Part shown: one piece after another, positions 7,493 to 15,841 of the stretch | Position numbering within the stretch: position 1 is the stretch's first letter | How the letters are laid out: the number at the start of each line of letters is the position of its first letter | Source: JAICLL01 sp035252155 | GTDB taxonomy: Bacteria > Planctomycetota > Planctomycetia > Pirellulales > JAICIG01 | Assembly (NCBI GenBank): GCA_035252155.1 | Contig: DATFDL010000261.1 | Coordinates: 1-20,852 of the forward strand | Reading direction: 5' to 3' | Length of the DNA stretch: 20,852 nucleotides | Position numbers and translations under genes: made by a program | Notes under the pieces: generated by a model | Database searches by the model: none | The model's input: only the letters and a program-made list of their open reading frames with translations | What the model was told of the DNA's origin: nothing

Positions 7493-8041
7493 TCACCGCC
7501 GGGCGGCTTGCGCCGCGCGAGCTCTCGGCATGCACAAGCCGATGACCAGGATGACCAAGCCGACCGCCGCGACAAACGCGACGACATAGAGCGACTGGTG
7601 GTACTCTTGCTCGCGAGTGAGAAAAATATCCATGCCCATCCGCCACTCAGGATCCTCGATGCCCTTGCGGTATTTGTCCCACTCGGCGATCAATGTTTCG
7701 GGCGCCAATTCGTTGAGGTATTGGCGGTTGAATTCCCGGAAGTTTTCAAAGGGCGTGATGGGCTGCGGCCGAATCGTCAGCCGTAGCACGAGCCAGCCGA
7801 TGAGCGATCCGACCAGGATCACCAGTCCTAAAAAAATCAGCCCCTGGCGCATGCTCCAGCTCGCGCCAGCTTTGGCGCTGGCAAGCTCGGCCGCTTCGAC
7901 CCGCTCGAGCGCCGCCAGGCCGCGCAGCGTCGGCACCGTCTGCTCGGCCCCGCACTGGCAGCGCACCGCCAGGCCCGATTGATTGGCGTCGACCTCGATT
8001 TTTTTGCCGCACGAGCACGGCAATAGATAGCTGGTTCTCAT
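7493..8041 (-). CDS. Zinc-ribbon protein with two membrane segments
   Basis: A 182-residue protein from the ATG at 8041. The N-terminus has a CxC...CxC knuckle (Cys9, Cys11, Cys28, Cys30), likely a structural zinc ribbon. Hydrophobic segments are at about 67-89 and 151-170, with a polar, Glu-rich loop of about 60 residues between them. The tail after the second segment is short and basic. A TTG at 8065 could lengthen it by eight residues, but the ATG is preferred. It lies downstream of the SDR gene on the same strand, 54 bases away, so an operon is possible. No function is recognised. Confidence 0.75.
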   Translation of the reverse strand: MRTSYLLPCSCGKKIEVDANQSGLAVRCQCGAEQTVPTLRGLAALERVEAAELASAKAGASWSMRQGLIFLGLVILVGSLIGWLVLRLTIRPQPITPFENFREFNRQYLNELAPETLIAEWDKYRKGIEDPEWRMGMDIFLTREQEYHQSLYVVAFVAAVGLVILVIGLCMPRARAAQAARR

Positions 8042-8095
8042 GATTCGCTCAGGCGCGGCGTTCAAGTCGGGTGCGGCGTTCCCTTGGGAGCAGCT

Positions 8096-8884
8096 TCAAT
8101 CGGGGACGGCCGAACCGCGGTTGGCCCACCAGGGCAGCGTAATGCCGCCGTCGATTGCCAGCGCCGAACCGGTAATGTAATCGCTGGCCGGATCGCAGAG
8201 AAAGACCACGCCGCGGGCGATCTCGTCGGGCCGGCCCATCCGCTTCCAGGGTAGTTTGGCGCCGCCCCGCTGGATCGCTTCTTCGCTGGCGAACTTGCGT
8301 TCGCCGGGCGTGTCGATCCAGCCCGGATGCACGATGTTCACGCGAATCCGGTGCTCGACCAGCTCGATGGCGGCGGTGCGGGCCATTTGGTCGATGGCGG
8401 CCTTCGACATGTTGTAAGCCATCGCCCGCGGCACGGCCACAAAGGCATGGGGCGAGCTGATCACGACAATCGAACCGCCCTGGCCTTGTTCGATCATCGC
8501 CCGCGTGGCCGCCCGGAGCGTGTAAAACGCGCCCCACATCGTGACGTCGACCGTGCGACGGAAGCCGTCGAGATCGGCCTCGTGAAACAGCTCGCGATCG
8601 CTGTAACAGGCGTTCGTGACGACGATGTCGAGCCGGCCAAAGCGCCGGACGGTTTCTTCGATCATCTGATCGACGGCAACTTGATCGGCCACGTCGCAGG
8701 CCGCCAGCAACGCGCGGCGGCCACACTTTGTGATCTCGTGCGAGACCTCTTCGGCCTCAGCGGCGCCCGAACGGTAATTAACGGTCACATCGCAGCCCGC
8801 CTCGGCCAGCGCCACAGCCACGGCCCGACCGATGCCCCGGCTGGCGCCGGTCACCAAGGCGACTTTTCCTGAAAGAGTTGACAA
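8096..8884 (-). CDS. SDR-family oxidoreductase (FabG-like), TTG start proposed
   Basis: A 262-residue classical short-chain dehydrogenase/reductase. From the proposed TTG at 8884: the cofactor glycine motif TGASRGIG is at 12-19 and a CDVADQ acidic loop follows. The catalytic Ser144 is in ISSPHAF, and Tyr157/Lys161 are in AYNMSK. NYRSG after the second beta strand suggests NADP(H) preference. The C-terminus has the usual ITGSALAIDGGIT signature. The frame stays open to 9049, but those 55 extra residues match no SDR feature and would overlap fmt. No ATG or GTG lies in frame before the cofactor motif, so a TTG start is the best guess. The substrate is unknown. It is downstream of fmt on the same strand. 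Confidence 0.85.
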   Translation of the reverse strand: MSTLSGKVALVTGASRGIGRAVAVALAEAGCDVTVNYRSGAAEAEEVSHEITKCGRRALLAACDVADQVAVDQMIEETVRRFGRLDIVVTNACYSDRELFHEADLDGFRRTVDVTMWGAFYTLRAATRAMIEQGQGGSIVVISSPHAFVAVPRAMAYNMSKAAIDQMARTAAIELVEHRIRVNIVHPGWIDTPGERKFASEEAIQRGGAKLPWKRMGRPDEIARGVVFLCDPASDYITGSALAIDGGITLPWWANRGSAVPD

Positions 8885-9005
8885 GGGTGGTCCGTTCGAG
8901 GTGGGCAACGAAAAGGTCGGGATCAACGATGCCCGATCACGCGAGGTCCATGTTAACTTCCTCGCGAACGCCGAACAAGTTGAGCGATTCCGAGAGCAAA
9001 ACTGA

Positions 9006-9998
9006 TCAGAGTTCGTTCGCCTGGCGTCGCTCTGGCCCCAACCGCTCACCAGCGGAAACTGGATAGCCGCGCAGGAACTCCGCGGTAGTGAGCATTCGCT
9101 TGCCGGCCGGCTGAAGCTCGTGAATGGCCAGTTGGCCTGAGCCGGTGGCGACGACTAGTTCGTCGCCGGCCGCCCGCACTACGGTGCCCGGCGGCGCAGA
9201 GTCGCCGACCGATTGCACTGACGTGCGGCCCAAGATCAGCCGCAAAGGCTCTCCACCGGCGCGATGCCAGAAGGTGTACGTCTTAGGCCACGGCTCCAGC
9301 GCGCGAACCTGGTTTTTGATCGCCTGCGCCGAGCGCGACCAGTCGATCGCCCCGTCGGTCTTGCGCAGCCGCCGGGCGGGGCTGGCCAAGCTGGCGTCCT
9401 GCGTGATCGGCTCGATGCGGCCCGCCGCCAAATCGTCGATGGCCTGGACGACCAGCGGCGCGCCCATCTCGGCCAAGCGCTGCTCGAGCTCGACGGCGTT
9501 TTCCTCGGCCCCGATCGCCGTGCGCCGCTGGGCCAGCGTGGGGCCGGCGTCGACGCGCGGCGTCATGTGAATGACCGTCACGCCCGTCTCGATGTCGCCG
9601 TGGTACAAGGCCCAATTGATCGGCGCCGCTCCACGATACTTGGGCAACAATGAGCCGTGCAGATTGACTCCGCCAAGCCGCGCGACCGACAACGTCTCGG
9701 CCGAAAGGATCTGCCCGTAATCGGCCACCACGAACAGATCGGGCAACAAGCCGCGGAGCTCGTCCCTCGCCTGGTCCGTGTTCACGCTCTCGGGATCGAG
9801 AATTGGCGTGCCGTGCTCATGGGCGACCTCGCGCATGAGATTGATCGACGCCCGACCTGCGCGCGACGCCCGGACCGGTTGGGTGACCAGCGCGGCGACG
9901 GTGTGCCGCGTGTCGAAGAGCGCGCGAAACAGCGGCACGGCAAACGGTCCCGTGCCCATCATCACCAGACGTAATTTAGACGAATGCTGTTCGGCCAT
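9006..9998 (-). CDS. fmt: Methionyl-tRNA formyltransferase
   Basis: A 330-residue cytosolic enzyme that formylates the initiator Met-tRNA with 10-formyl-THF. The N-terminal Rossmann part opens with LRLVMMGTGPFAVP. The catalytic segment is GGVNLHGSLLPKYRGAAPI (Asn112, His114), with the catalytic aspartate Asp150 in PRVDAGPT. The C-terminal domain (about 220-325) has the typical LRKTDGAIDWSRSA and LRLILGR. The frame stays open to 10148, but the extra 50 residues are only translated palindromic repeat. The ATG at 9998 has AGGGAG five bases upstream, which decides the start. def lies upstream on the same strand, the common pairing, but here the gap of about 280 bases is filled by repeats. Confidence 0.96.
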   Translation of the reverse strand: MAEQHSSKLRLVMMGTGPFAVPLFRALFDTRHTVAALVTQPVRASRAGRASINLMREVAHEHGTPILDPESVNTDQARDELRGLLPDLFVVADYGQILSAETLSVARLGGVNLHGSLLPKYRGAAPINWALYHGDIETGVTVIHMTPRVDAGPTLAQRRTAIGAEENAVELEQRLAEMGAPLVVQAIDDLAAGRIEPITQDASLASPARRLRKTDGAIDWSRSAQAIKNQVRALEPWPKTYTFWHRAGGEPLRLILGRTSVQSVGDSAPPGTVVRAAGDELVVATGSGQLAIHELQPAGKRMLTTAEFLRGYPVSAGERLGPERRQANEL

Positions 9999-10003
9999 TC
10001 TCG

Positions 10004-10009
10004 CTCCCT
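10004..10009 (-). promoter_or_regulatory. Ribosome-binding site fixing the fmt start
   Basis: AGGGAG on the minus strand ends five bases before the ATG at 9998. It rules out the longer reading frame that runs back through the repeat at 10036. Confidence 0.85.
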
Positions 10010-10035
10010 GATCGGTTTCGACCTTCAAAATCGGG

Positions 10036-10115
10036 ATGTGGACCAGCCGCCCTCGGCTGGTTCCGCGACGCCGACTGCGTCGGCGATGCACAGCCGAGGG
10101 CGGCTGTGCCACATG
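10036..10115. repeat. Second CAGCCG-type palindromic repeat
   Basis: Arms related to those at 4524 (CCAGCCGCCCTCGGCTGG and ACAGCCGAGGGCGGCTGT, then GCCACAT) enclose a different inner stem, CCGAC-TGC-GTCGG. The outer GTGG and CCAC ends are kept. It lies between def and fmt. Confidence 0.82.
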
Positions 10116-10179
10116 CCGGTTCCCGCCATTACCGGTCGTGAATGTCAAAACCGATTAGGGTTTGCACGCTCCCGGCAGT

Positions 10180-10281
10180 AGGGTGGTGACGAGCTTGCGA
10201 GTCGCACCATTGGGATCAAACCGTCCGTCGCGGTTCCAAGCTGAACGGCGGGATTCGCTTCGCTCGGCCCACCCGACCCTA
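10180..10281. repeat. Diverged copy of the GTGGGACGAGC repeat between def and fmt
   Basis: It starts AGGGTGGTGACGAGCTTGCG at 10180 and ends GGCCCACCCGACCCTA at 10281, the same shape as the full element at 12210-12312 but with several mismatches. The last three bases are the complement of the def stop codon, so the def end lies on the repeat boundary. Confidence 0.75.
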
Positions 10282-10869
10282 GGTCCGCAGCCGCTCCAGT
10301 TCCACCAGGCGACGTTCGATCTCTTCATCACTTGGAATCTCGCCCAACTGTCGCCGCGAGGCGAAGTCGCGATTGAATTCATCGAGCGGTTCGCGGGCCG
10401 ACAACAGCGCCGTGGGCGTCAGCCGGTCGATGAACAAAATGCCGTCGAGATGGTCGGTCTCGTGCTGCACAACACGGGCGAACAATCCATCCAGATCATA
10501 GACCACTTCCTCGCCCGAAAGGTTATAGGCGTTGACGCGGATTTTTTCCGGCCGGCGGACCGGGGCAAACAGCCCCGGCAGGCTTAGGCAGCCCTCTTCT
10601 TCTTCGGCCGATCCCTTGGGCAGGCTAAGCACAGGATTGAGGAATACAAATTCCTGGTCTTTGGCGGCCGGGTCGCTGGTCAGGTTGACCACAAACAGGC
10701 GGTATGGCAAATCGACCTGATTGGCGGCCAGCCCGACGCCCCGATGCTCTTTCGAGTACATCAGCTCGAACATTTCGCGCACGAATTGGTGCAACTCGGC
10801 GTCGACCCGCTTGAGCGGCTTCGAGCGCCGCATGAGCGTCGGATGGGGGTAATTAACGATTTGAAGCAA
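10279..10869 (-). CDS. def: Peptide deformylase, probable TTG start
   Basis: A 196-residue cytosolic metalloenzyme that removes the N-formyl group from new proteins. All three signature motifs are present: GVGLAANQV (Gln51), EEGCLSLPG (Cys94) and QHETDHLDG (His136, Glu137, His140), giving the metal ligands and catalytic base. I place the start at the TTG at 10869 because GGGAG lies seven bases upstream and the protein then opens LLQIVNYPHP, as the family does. An ATG at 10899 would add ten residues without a visible ribosome-binding site. A charged helical tail of about 35 residues follows the catalytic domain (DEEIERRLVELERL). It precedes fmt. Confidence 0.95.
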   Translation of the reverse strand: MLQIVNYPHPTLMRRSKPLKRVDAELHQFVREMFELMYSKEHRGVGLAANQVDLPYRLFVVNLTSDPAAKDQEFVFLNPVLSLPKGSAEEEEGCLSLPGLFAPVRRPEKIRVNAYNLSGEEVVYDLDGLFARVVQHETDHLDGILFIDRLTPTALLSAREPLDEFNRDFASRRQLGEIPSDEEIERRLVELERLRT

Positions 10870-10876
10870 CGGCAGA

Positions 10877-10881
10877 CTCCC
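10877..10881 (-). promoter_or_regulatory. Ribosome-binding site favouring a TTG start of def
   Basis: GGGAG on the minus strand ends seven bases before the TTG at 10869. The upstream ATG at 10899 has no comparable site. Confidence 0.55.
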
Positions 10882-10958
10882 GCGATGGAAACTCGACATT
10901 ATACCGTGCACCGCACTCGCGTTGACCGGCCCGGCGGCACGACCTAAAATTGCAAGTC

Positions 10959-12056
10959 ATGTCTGCCACGCAATCTATTGCCGGCGTTGGCCTTACGACC
11001 GTGCTGCCGGCCGCCCGTCCGCGCGTCAAACCTGCCGATGTGCGGCCGAAGTGGCGATGGCAAACGTCCGCGCCGGCTTGGCTGGTGTCGCTGGTGTTTC
11101 ACGCCCTGCTGGTGGTGCTGCTGGGTTACGTCGCCGAGCGAGAGCTGCACGGCACCGGGGCGGCGCCCGGGGCGCAACTGGTCGCCAGCTATAGCATCGT
11201 CCCCAACGAAAACGATCTGTTCGACGACGAAGCGGCCTCGCTCGAAGTGGGAGTGGCGCAACAGGCCAACGACGCCCAGGCCAACGACGCGACCGACGAA
11301 TCGGCGCAGCCGAACAACGATTCGTCGGGCGGGGCGCGCAGCGTCTTTGGCGACGTTCCGCCGGTCGATGTCCGCGGAGCGTTGCCTTCGAAGGCGGCGG
11401 CCAATGCGGGCAAAGAAGGGCTGGCGTCCGGGCTGGCCACGGGGGCGGGCGATTTTCATCGCGGCGGCCCGAAAGGTCCGGCCAAAATCGGCCAGGGCCT
11501 GGCCCGCACCGGCGTGTATGGCATCGAGGCCGAAGGACATTCGTTCGTCTATGTCTTCGACCGGTCGGACAGCATGGGCGTGGGCGGCGGCAGCCCGCTG
11601 GCTTCGGCTAAGGCCCAGCTTATCGCCAGCTTGGATGATCTGACTGAGCAGAATCAGTTTCACATTATCTTTTACAACACCAGCCCGCACACGATGGACT
11701 TGGGCCGCAAATTTGGCGGGCTCGTGTTCGCCGACGAATGGGCCAAGGCCCAGGCCAAGAAGCACGTGCAAAGCATCACCGCCAGCGGCGGCACCGACCA
11801 TTTCGCGGCCTTGCAGGCGGGGCTGCGTCTGCATCCCGACGTCATCTTCTTTCTGACCGACGCCGATCAGCCGGGCCTCACGCGCCCGCAGTTCGAGCAG
11901 ATCAACCGCCTCAACTCGGGCCGCACGTCGATCCACACCATCGAGTTTGGCGACCATCCGCACAGCAGCCGCGAAAACTTTTTGGGCCGCATTGCCCGAG
12001 AGAACGGCGGCAAGTATGTCTACATCGACATCACCAAACAGGGCGCGTTGCAGTAG
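10959..12056 (+). CDS. Membrane-anchored von Willebrand factor A domain protein
   Basis: A 365-residue protein. One transmembrane helix at about 39-58 (PAWLVSLVFHALLVVLLGYV) follows a short cytoplasmic N-terminus. A low-complexity Asn/Asp/Ala/Gly linker (about 80-180) leads to a VWA domain (about 190-355). The metal site is nearly canonical: DRSDS with Asp201, Ser203 and Ser205, Thr279 in SGGTDHF, and Asp301 in FFLTDADQPG. The family binds a divalent metal and partner proteins. The topology places the domain outside the cytoplasm. The ATG at 10959 is chosen; a TTG at 10950 is possible. It faces away from def and precedes a giant TPR protein on the same strand, separated by repeats. Confidence 0.9.
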   Translation: MSATQSIAGVGLTTVLPAARPRVKPADVRPKWRWQTSAPAWLVSLVFHALLVVLLGYVAERELHGTGAAPGAQLVASYSIVPNENDLFDDEAASLEVGVAQQANDAQANDATDESAQPNNDSSGGARSVFGDVPPVDVRGALPSKAAANAGKEGLASGLATGAGDFHRGGPKGPAKIGQGLARTGVYGIEAEGHSFVYVFDRSDSMGVGGGSPLASAKAQLIASLDDLTEQNQFHIIFYNTSPHTMDLGRKFGGLVFADEWAKAQAKKHVQSITASGGTDHFAALQAGLRLHPDVIFFLTDADQPGLTRPQFEQINRLNSGRTSIHTIEFGDHPHSSRENFLGRIARENGGKYVYIDITKQGALQ

Positions 12057-12062
12057 AGGCTG

Positions 12063-12120
12063 GGGGCTCGGGGACTAGAGGCTCGGGACTGGGGACTAGG
12101 GGCTCGGGACTGGGGACCGG
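12063..12120. repeat. Tandem 21-base repeat, GGCTCGGGACTGGGGACTAG unit
   Basis: Two near-identical 21-base units (12079-12099 and 12100-12120) follow a shorter, degenerate one. They lie directly behind the VWA stop. A related GGGATTGGGGACTAGGGGC string occurs at 20214-20232. They are too short, and lack spacers, to be CRISPR. Confidence 0.8.
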
Positions 12121-12130
12121 TAACGGCCTC

Positions 12131-12209
12131 TGTAGGGAACGGACTCCGTGCCGTTCCGTTGAGGGGCGGCGCGACGTCCACCCGCCCCTCGCGGAACGCC
12201 ACGGAGATC
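12131..12209. repeat. GTAGGGAACGGACTCCG palindromic repeat
   Basis: It begins TGTAGGGAACGGACTCCG followed by its mirror TGCCGTTCC, then GAGGGGCGG with its mirror CCGCCCCTC further on, and ends in GGAACGCCACGGAG. A relative in the opposite orientation is at 19587-19684. It abuts the element at 12210. Confidence 0.75.
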
Positions 12210-12312
12210 GTAGGGTGGGACGAGCTTGCGAGTCCCACCATCACGGGAGGCGATGCGCCTAACGCGCGAATATGGACAAACGGTGGGACTCGTTTCACTC
12301 GTCCCACCCTAC
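12210..12312. repeat. MITE-like element with perfect 15-bp terminal inverted repeats
   Basis: The ends GTAGGGTGGGACGAG (12210-12224) and CTCGTCCCACCCTAC (12298-12312) are perfect reverse complements. Inside each end lies a second mirrored GTCCCACC/GGTGGGAC block. The centre holds no gene. Half or diverged copies are at 909-937 and 10180-10281. No clear target-site duplication is visible. Confidence 0.88.
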
Positions 12313-12391
12313 GGACTTCGCACCACAAACTTCGAACAGAGCATTGCCCATTTCACTTGATGGCCGGTTTGCAAATGTCCGGCGTCGCTCA

Positions 12392-15300
12392 ATGTGCTCG
12401 CGTACCATTGCTTTGCTGCTTCTTGTCGCCGCCGCGCACGTGCGGGCCGATGAAACCGTTACGTTCACATCGCCCACCAATCGGCAGGCGCGGGCGCGGG
12501 TGAAAGGGCAGGTGCTCGATTACACGGGCCAGCAGATCGTCATCAAGCTGGCCGACGGCCGCGAGCTCAAGCGGCCTAGCAGCCAGGTAGTCGAAATCGA
12601 AAGCGACTGGCTGCCCGAACAGCTCGAAGCCGACCGGTCGTTCGCCGAGCATCAATTTCAGACGGCCCGTGAGCAATACACCGCCGCCATTCGCAAAGAA
12701 GACCGCCGCTGGGTCCGCCGGCGAATGTTCGCGCGGCTGATTGCCTGCCATCGCGAGCTGGGGCAGTTCGACGCGGCCGGAAAGCTCTTCTTGGCGTTGG
12801 CGCACGACGATCCCGAGACACCGTATTTCGATCAGATTCCGCTGGCCTGGCTGCCGGGCGATCCAGCGGCCGGCCTTGAACAAACGGCCGCCGCCTGGCT
12901 CGATGACGAAAGCCCTCTGGCCGCATTGCTTGGCGCTAGCCACTTGCTGGCGACCGCGCGGCGAACGGCGGCACTCAAACGGTTGACCGCGTTGGAGATG
13001 GAAAGGGACCCGCGGATTGCGGGGCTGGCCGAGGCCCAAAGCTGGCGGGCAAACATCGCCACCGCCGACGATGTCCGGCTTGCCCGGTGGCGCCGTCGGG
13101 CGGAAGAATTTCCTGAAGCGTTGCGCGCGGGGCCGTTTTCGGTGCTCGGCCACGCGCTGGCTCAGCATGGTTCTTTCGAGGAGGCGGCGCGGACGTTACT
13201 CCGCGTGCCGATCCTCTATCCCGACGCGCGCGATCTGGCGGCTGAATCGCTGGCCACGTCGGCCGAACTGCTCGAAAAACTCGCTGACGTCGAAGGGGCC
13301 GCGCGCCTGCGGCGAGAGCTGATTGCCGCGTATCCCGAAACTCGATCCGCGAAGCTCGCCAAACTTCCGGCGGGCGACGAACCGCACGAAGCGGCGGTAA
13401 TTGCCAAGCTCGATGCCGATTCGCCCGAACAGGCGTTTCTGGCGGGCTTGCGCAGCCGGCGGTTGTACGCTTTGGCTGCCGCTGAGTGCCGGGCGAGGCT
13501 GGCCGACTCGGCCCTGGGCGACTCGCAGCGCGTGATGCTAATGATCGAGCAATCGCGGACTCACGTCGAACAGGCTCTGGAGCAGGCGCCCAGCGAGCGC
13601 GGGCCGCTTTGGCGGCAAGCCCTCGACGCGGTGTTGCCCGCCGCCAAGATCGAAGGCTCGCGCCATTTGCTTCTCGATGCGCAGACCGGGCTGGTGCATC
13701 TGGCCCAGGGCGAACTGACTCGGCAAGAAGCCGAAATCGTCGGGTCGCCCGCGCCGCAAGTCGAAGCCGCGCGGGCCGAGCTGCGCGCCGCCGTCGCCGC
13801 CCTCGATCACGTGGCCGAACATGCCGCCGAGGCCTTGCGCCGCGCCAACCAGGTAAAGCAAACCGAGCCGCGCGATCTCGACGCCTCGGAGTTGATCGCG
13901 CTGCGGCGGAACGTCGCCTTTCAATTGGCTCGGGCGTATCGCAACCAGGGTCAGTCGTATCCGGCCCAAAGCCCCGACCGCGTCAATTCGCTTCGCCTGG
14001 CGGCCGAGAAATTCGCCGAATTATCGGGCGCCGATGCCCCTGACGAAGTGACGTGGCGCTGCCGGCTCGACGAAATCGCCTGTTTGCGGCTGCTCGAAGA
14101 TTTTCGCGCGGCCGCGGGGCGGCTGGCGCAACTGGCTTCGCTCGACCCGCCGCCGACGATCGCGGTCGGCGCTCGCGCCGAGCAAATCCGCCTGGCGCTG
14201 GCCGTTGGCCGCTTGCCCGATGCGTTGCGGGCGGTCGAAGCGGCCCGCCAGGTCGCCGAGCCGTCGGCCGATCTCGACTATGCCTGCCTCGAGGTCTATG
14301 CGTCGGCCTGGCGCGCGGCGGCCGAAGCGCACGATCAGCAAAAATCATCGCAGTGGCAAGACCGAGCGGCGGCCCTCGCCCGGCAAATCGACGACCGCTA
14401 CGGCCCCTACTGGAGCCGCCGGGCTGACTTGCTTGTGGCGGGCGGCGTCGGCAGCGGAGGGGGCGAAAACCTGACGCTGCTGGTGCGCGCCGCCGAAAGC
14501 TTTTATCGCAATGGACAGATCGATCAGGCCCTGACAACTTACGATCGCGCGGCCGAACTGGCGTCAAAGACCAAACAACCCGACTTGGCCTTCGACGCAG
14601 CCTACACGGCCGCGGCCATCGAGCAAGAACGGGGCCGGCATGCCGAAGCAGTCCAGCGTTTTCGCCAAGTGGCCCTGTCGGCGCCCGAGCATCCCAAGGC
14701 AAGCGAGGCGCATCTGCTGGCGATTTACAACGCGGCTCAAGCCCACGATGATCCGATGCCAAGCGGCGCCACGCCGGCGGACCTCGATGATTTGGCGTTA
14801 CTTAACGAGCATTTGAAGCGTTGGCCGACAGCCGCCAGCGCCAATCAAGCGCGCGTATGGTTGGGCAGGCTCGACGAGCAAGCGAAAAAATGGGGCGACG
14901 CGATTGCGGCTTATCGCGGCGTGACGCCTGACGATCCACGGGCGACCGAGGCTGTCGAAGCGATCGCGCGCTGTTACAACCGCATCTTGGCCGATTCGGC
15001 TGCGGCTGGCCGGCCGACGCTGGGCCTGGCGACCGACGCCGCACGATATTTCGAGGGACTGGTCATTTCGCCCCGCGGCAACCTGCCCGAACGCTGGAGC
15101 CAGACCGAACGGGCGGCGGCCCTCAATGCTGCTTCGCTGTGGCTGCAATATACGGACGAGTTCGAGCGGGCCGAACGGCTGCTTTCCGCGGCCCTGGCCG
15201 AAGCCGACGAGGCGCCGGCGGCCTGGCGCAGTTCGGCCCGGGCGCTCGATGTTTTCGCCGTCGCCGCCCAAGGTCGCCGCGACGAAGCGGCCAAACGCCT

Positions 15301-15841
15301 GGCCGAGCTGGCCGACGGCGCCCCGGAGCAACTGTTGCTCGTCGTCGAAGGACTTTCGCGTGTCGCGGCCAAGGCGACGCCGGCGGTCCGCCGCGAGCTG
15401 GCCGAGCTGCAACTGCAGGCCGCCGCGCTGGTGCGATCGAAGGCCAAAGTCTTGTCGCCCTCGCAGCGGCGGGCGTTGGATCTGGCGGTTGTTCGGGGAC
15501 TGGCCGCGGCGGGCCGACTGGATGAGGCGGTCGAATCAGCCCGTCAGTTGGCGGCCGCATCGCCCCGCGACGGCGACGCGCAAGAGGAGTACGCCCGGCT
15601 GCTGGTCGACTCGGCCGATTGGCCGGCGGCCCTGACCGCCTGGCGGGCAATTCAAAAAAAATGCCGCGAGGGAAGCGACCGCTGGTTGCGGTCGTCGTAT
15701 TATCAGGCTGCTTCGCTGCACGGGCTTGGCAAATCCGACGAAGCCGCCCGACTGATCCGCTTGACCGAGGCACTCCACCCCGAGCTTGGCGGCCCCGAGC
15801 TCAAAACCCGCTTTCGCGAGCTGCTCAAACAGACTCGGTGA
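12392..15841 (+). CDS. Large exported tetratricopeptide-repeat protein
   Basis: A 1,149-residue protein. A signal peptide covers residues 1-18 (LLLLVAAAHVRA). A small SH3-like strand set (about 20-70: VKGQVLDYTGQQIVIKLADG) follows. The rest is almost entirely helical with degenerate TPR pairs, alanine/leucine/arginine-rich, for example LARAYRNQGQSYPAQSPDRVNSLR, QIDQALTTYDRAAELA and AAYRGVTPDDPRATEAVEAIARCY. The frame stays open upstream to 12272, but that part is translated repeat and would hide the signal peptide, so the ATG at 12392 is chosen. TPR arrays bind other proteins; the partner may be the VWA protein just upstream. There is no enzyme motif. The C-terminus ends in TPR-like helices. 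Confidence 0.88.
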   Translation: MCSRTIALLLLVAAAHVRADETVTFTSPTNRQARARVKGQVLDYTGQQIVIKLADGRELKRPSSQVVEIESDWLPEQLEADRSFAEHQFQTAREQYTAAIRKEDRRWVRRRMFARLIACHRELGQFDAAGKLFLALAHDDPETPYFDQIPLAWLPGDPAAGLEQTAAAWLDDESPLAALLGASHLLATARRTAALKRLTALEMERDPRIAGLAEAQSWRANIATADDVRLARWRRRAEEFPEALRAGPFSVLGHALAQHGSFEEAARTLLRVPILYPDARDLAAESLATSAELLEKLADVEGAARLRRELIAAYPETRSAKLAKLPAGDEPHEAAVIAKLDADSPEQAFLAGLRSRRLYALAAAECRARLADSALGDSQRVMLMIEQSRTHVEQALEQAPSERGPLWRQALDAVLPAAKIEGSRHLLLDAQTGLVHLAQGELTRQEAEIVGSPAPQVEAARAELRAAVAALDHVAEHAAEALRRANQVKQTEPRDLDASELIALRRNVAFQLARAYRNQGQSYPAQSPDRVNSLRLAAEKFAELSGADAPDEVTWRCRLDEIACLRLLEDFRAAAGRLAQLASLDPPPTIAVGARAEQIRLALAVGRLPDALRAVEAARQVAEPSADLDYACLEVYASAWRAAAEAHDQQKSSQWQDRAAALARQIDDRYGPYWSRRADLLVAGGVGSGGGENLTLLVRAAESFYRNGQIDQALTTYDRAAELASKTKQPDLAFDAAYTAAAIEQERGRHAEAVQRFRQVALSAPEHPKASEAHLLAIYNAAQAHDDPMPSGATPADLDDLALLNEHLKRWPTAASANQARVWLGRLDEQAKKWGDAIAAYRGVTPDDPRATEAVEAIARCYNRILADSAAAGRPTLGLATDAARYFEGLVISPRGNLPERWSQTERAAALNAASLWLQYTDEFERAERLLSAALAEADEAPAAWRSSARALDVFAVAAQGRRDEAAKRLAELADGAPEQLLLVVEGLSRVAAKATPAVRRELAELQLQAAALVRSKAKVLSPSQRRALDLAVVRGLAAAGRLDEAVESARQLAAASPRDGDAQEEYARLLVDSADWPAALTAWRAIQKKCREGSDRWLRSSYYQAASLHGLGKSDEAARLIRLTEALHPELGGPELKTRFRELLKQTR

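Noticed and set aside
9999..10148. 50-residue N-terminal extension of fmt
   Set aside because: It is translated palindromic repeat, and the ATG at 9998 has a strong ribosome-binding site.
10944..11963. 339-codon open frame on the minus strand opposite the VWA gene
   Set aside because: The VWA metal-site motif on the plus strand is clear. The reverse is an Arg/Gly/Val-rich shadow.
12063..12120. CRISPR array
   Set aside because: The units are contiguous with no spacers, too few, and no cas gene is near.
12272..12391. 40-residue N-terminal extension of the TPR protein
   Set aside because: It begins inside the MITE-like element and would bury the signal peptide that starts at 12392.
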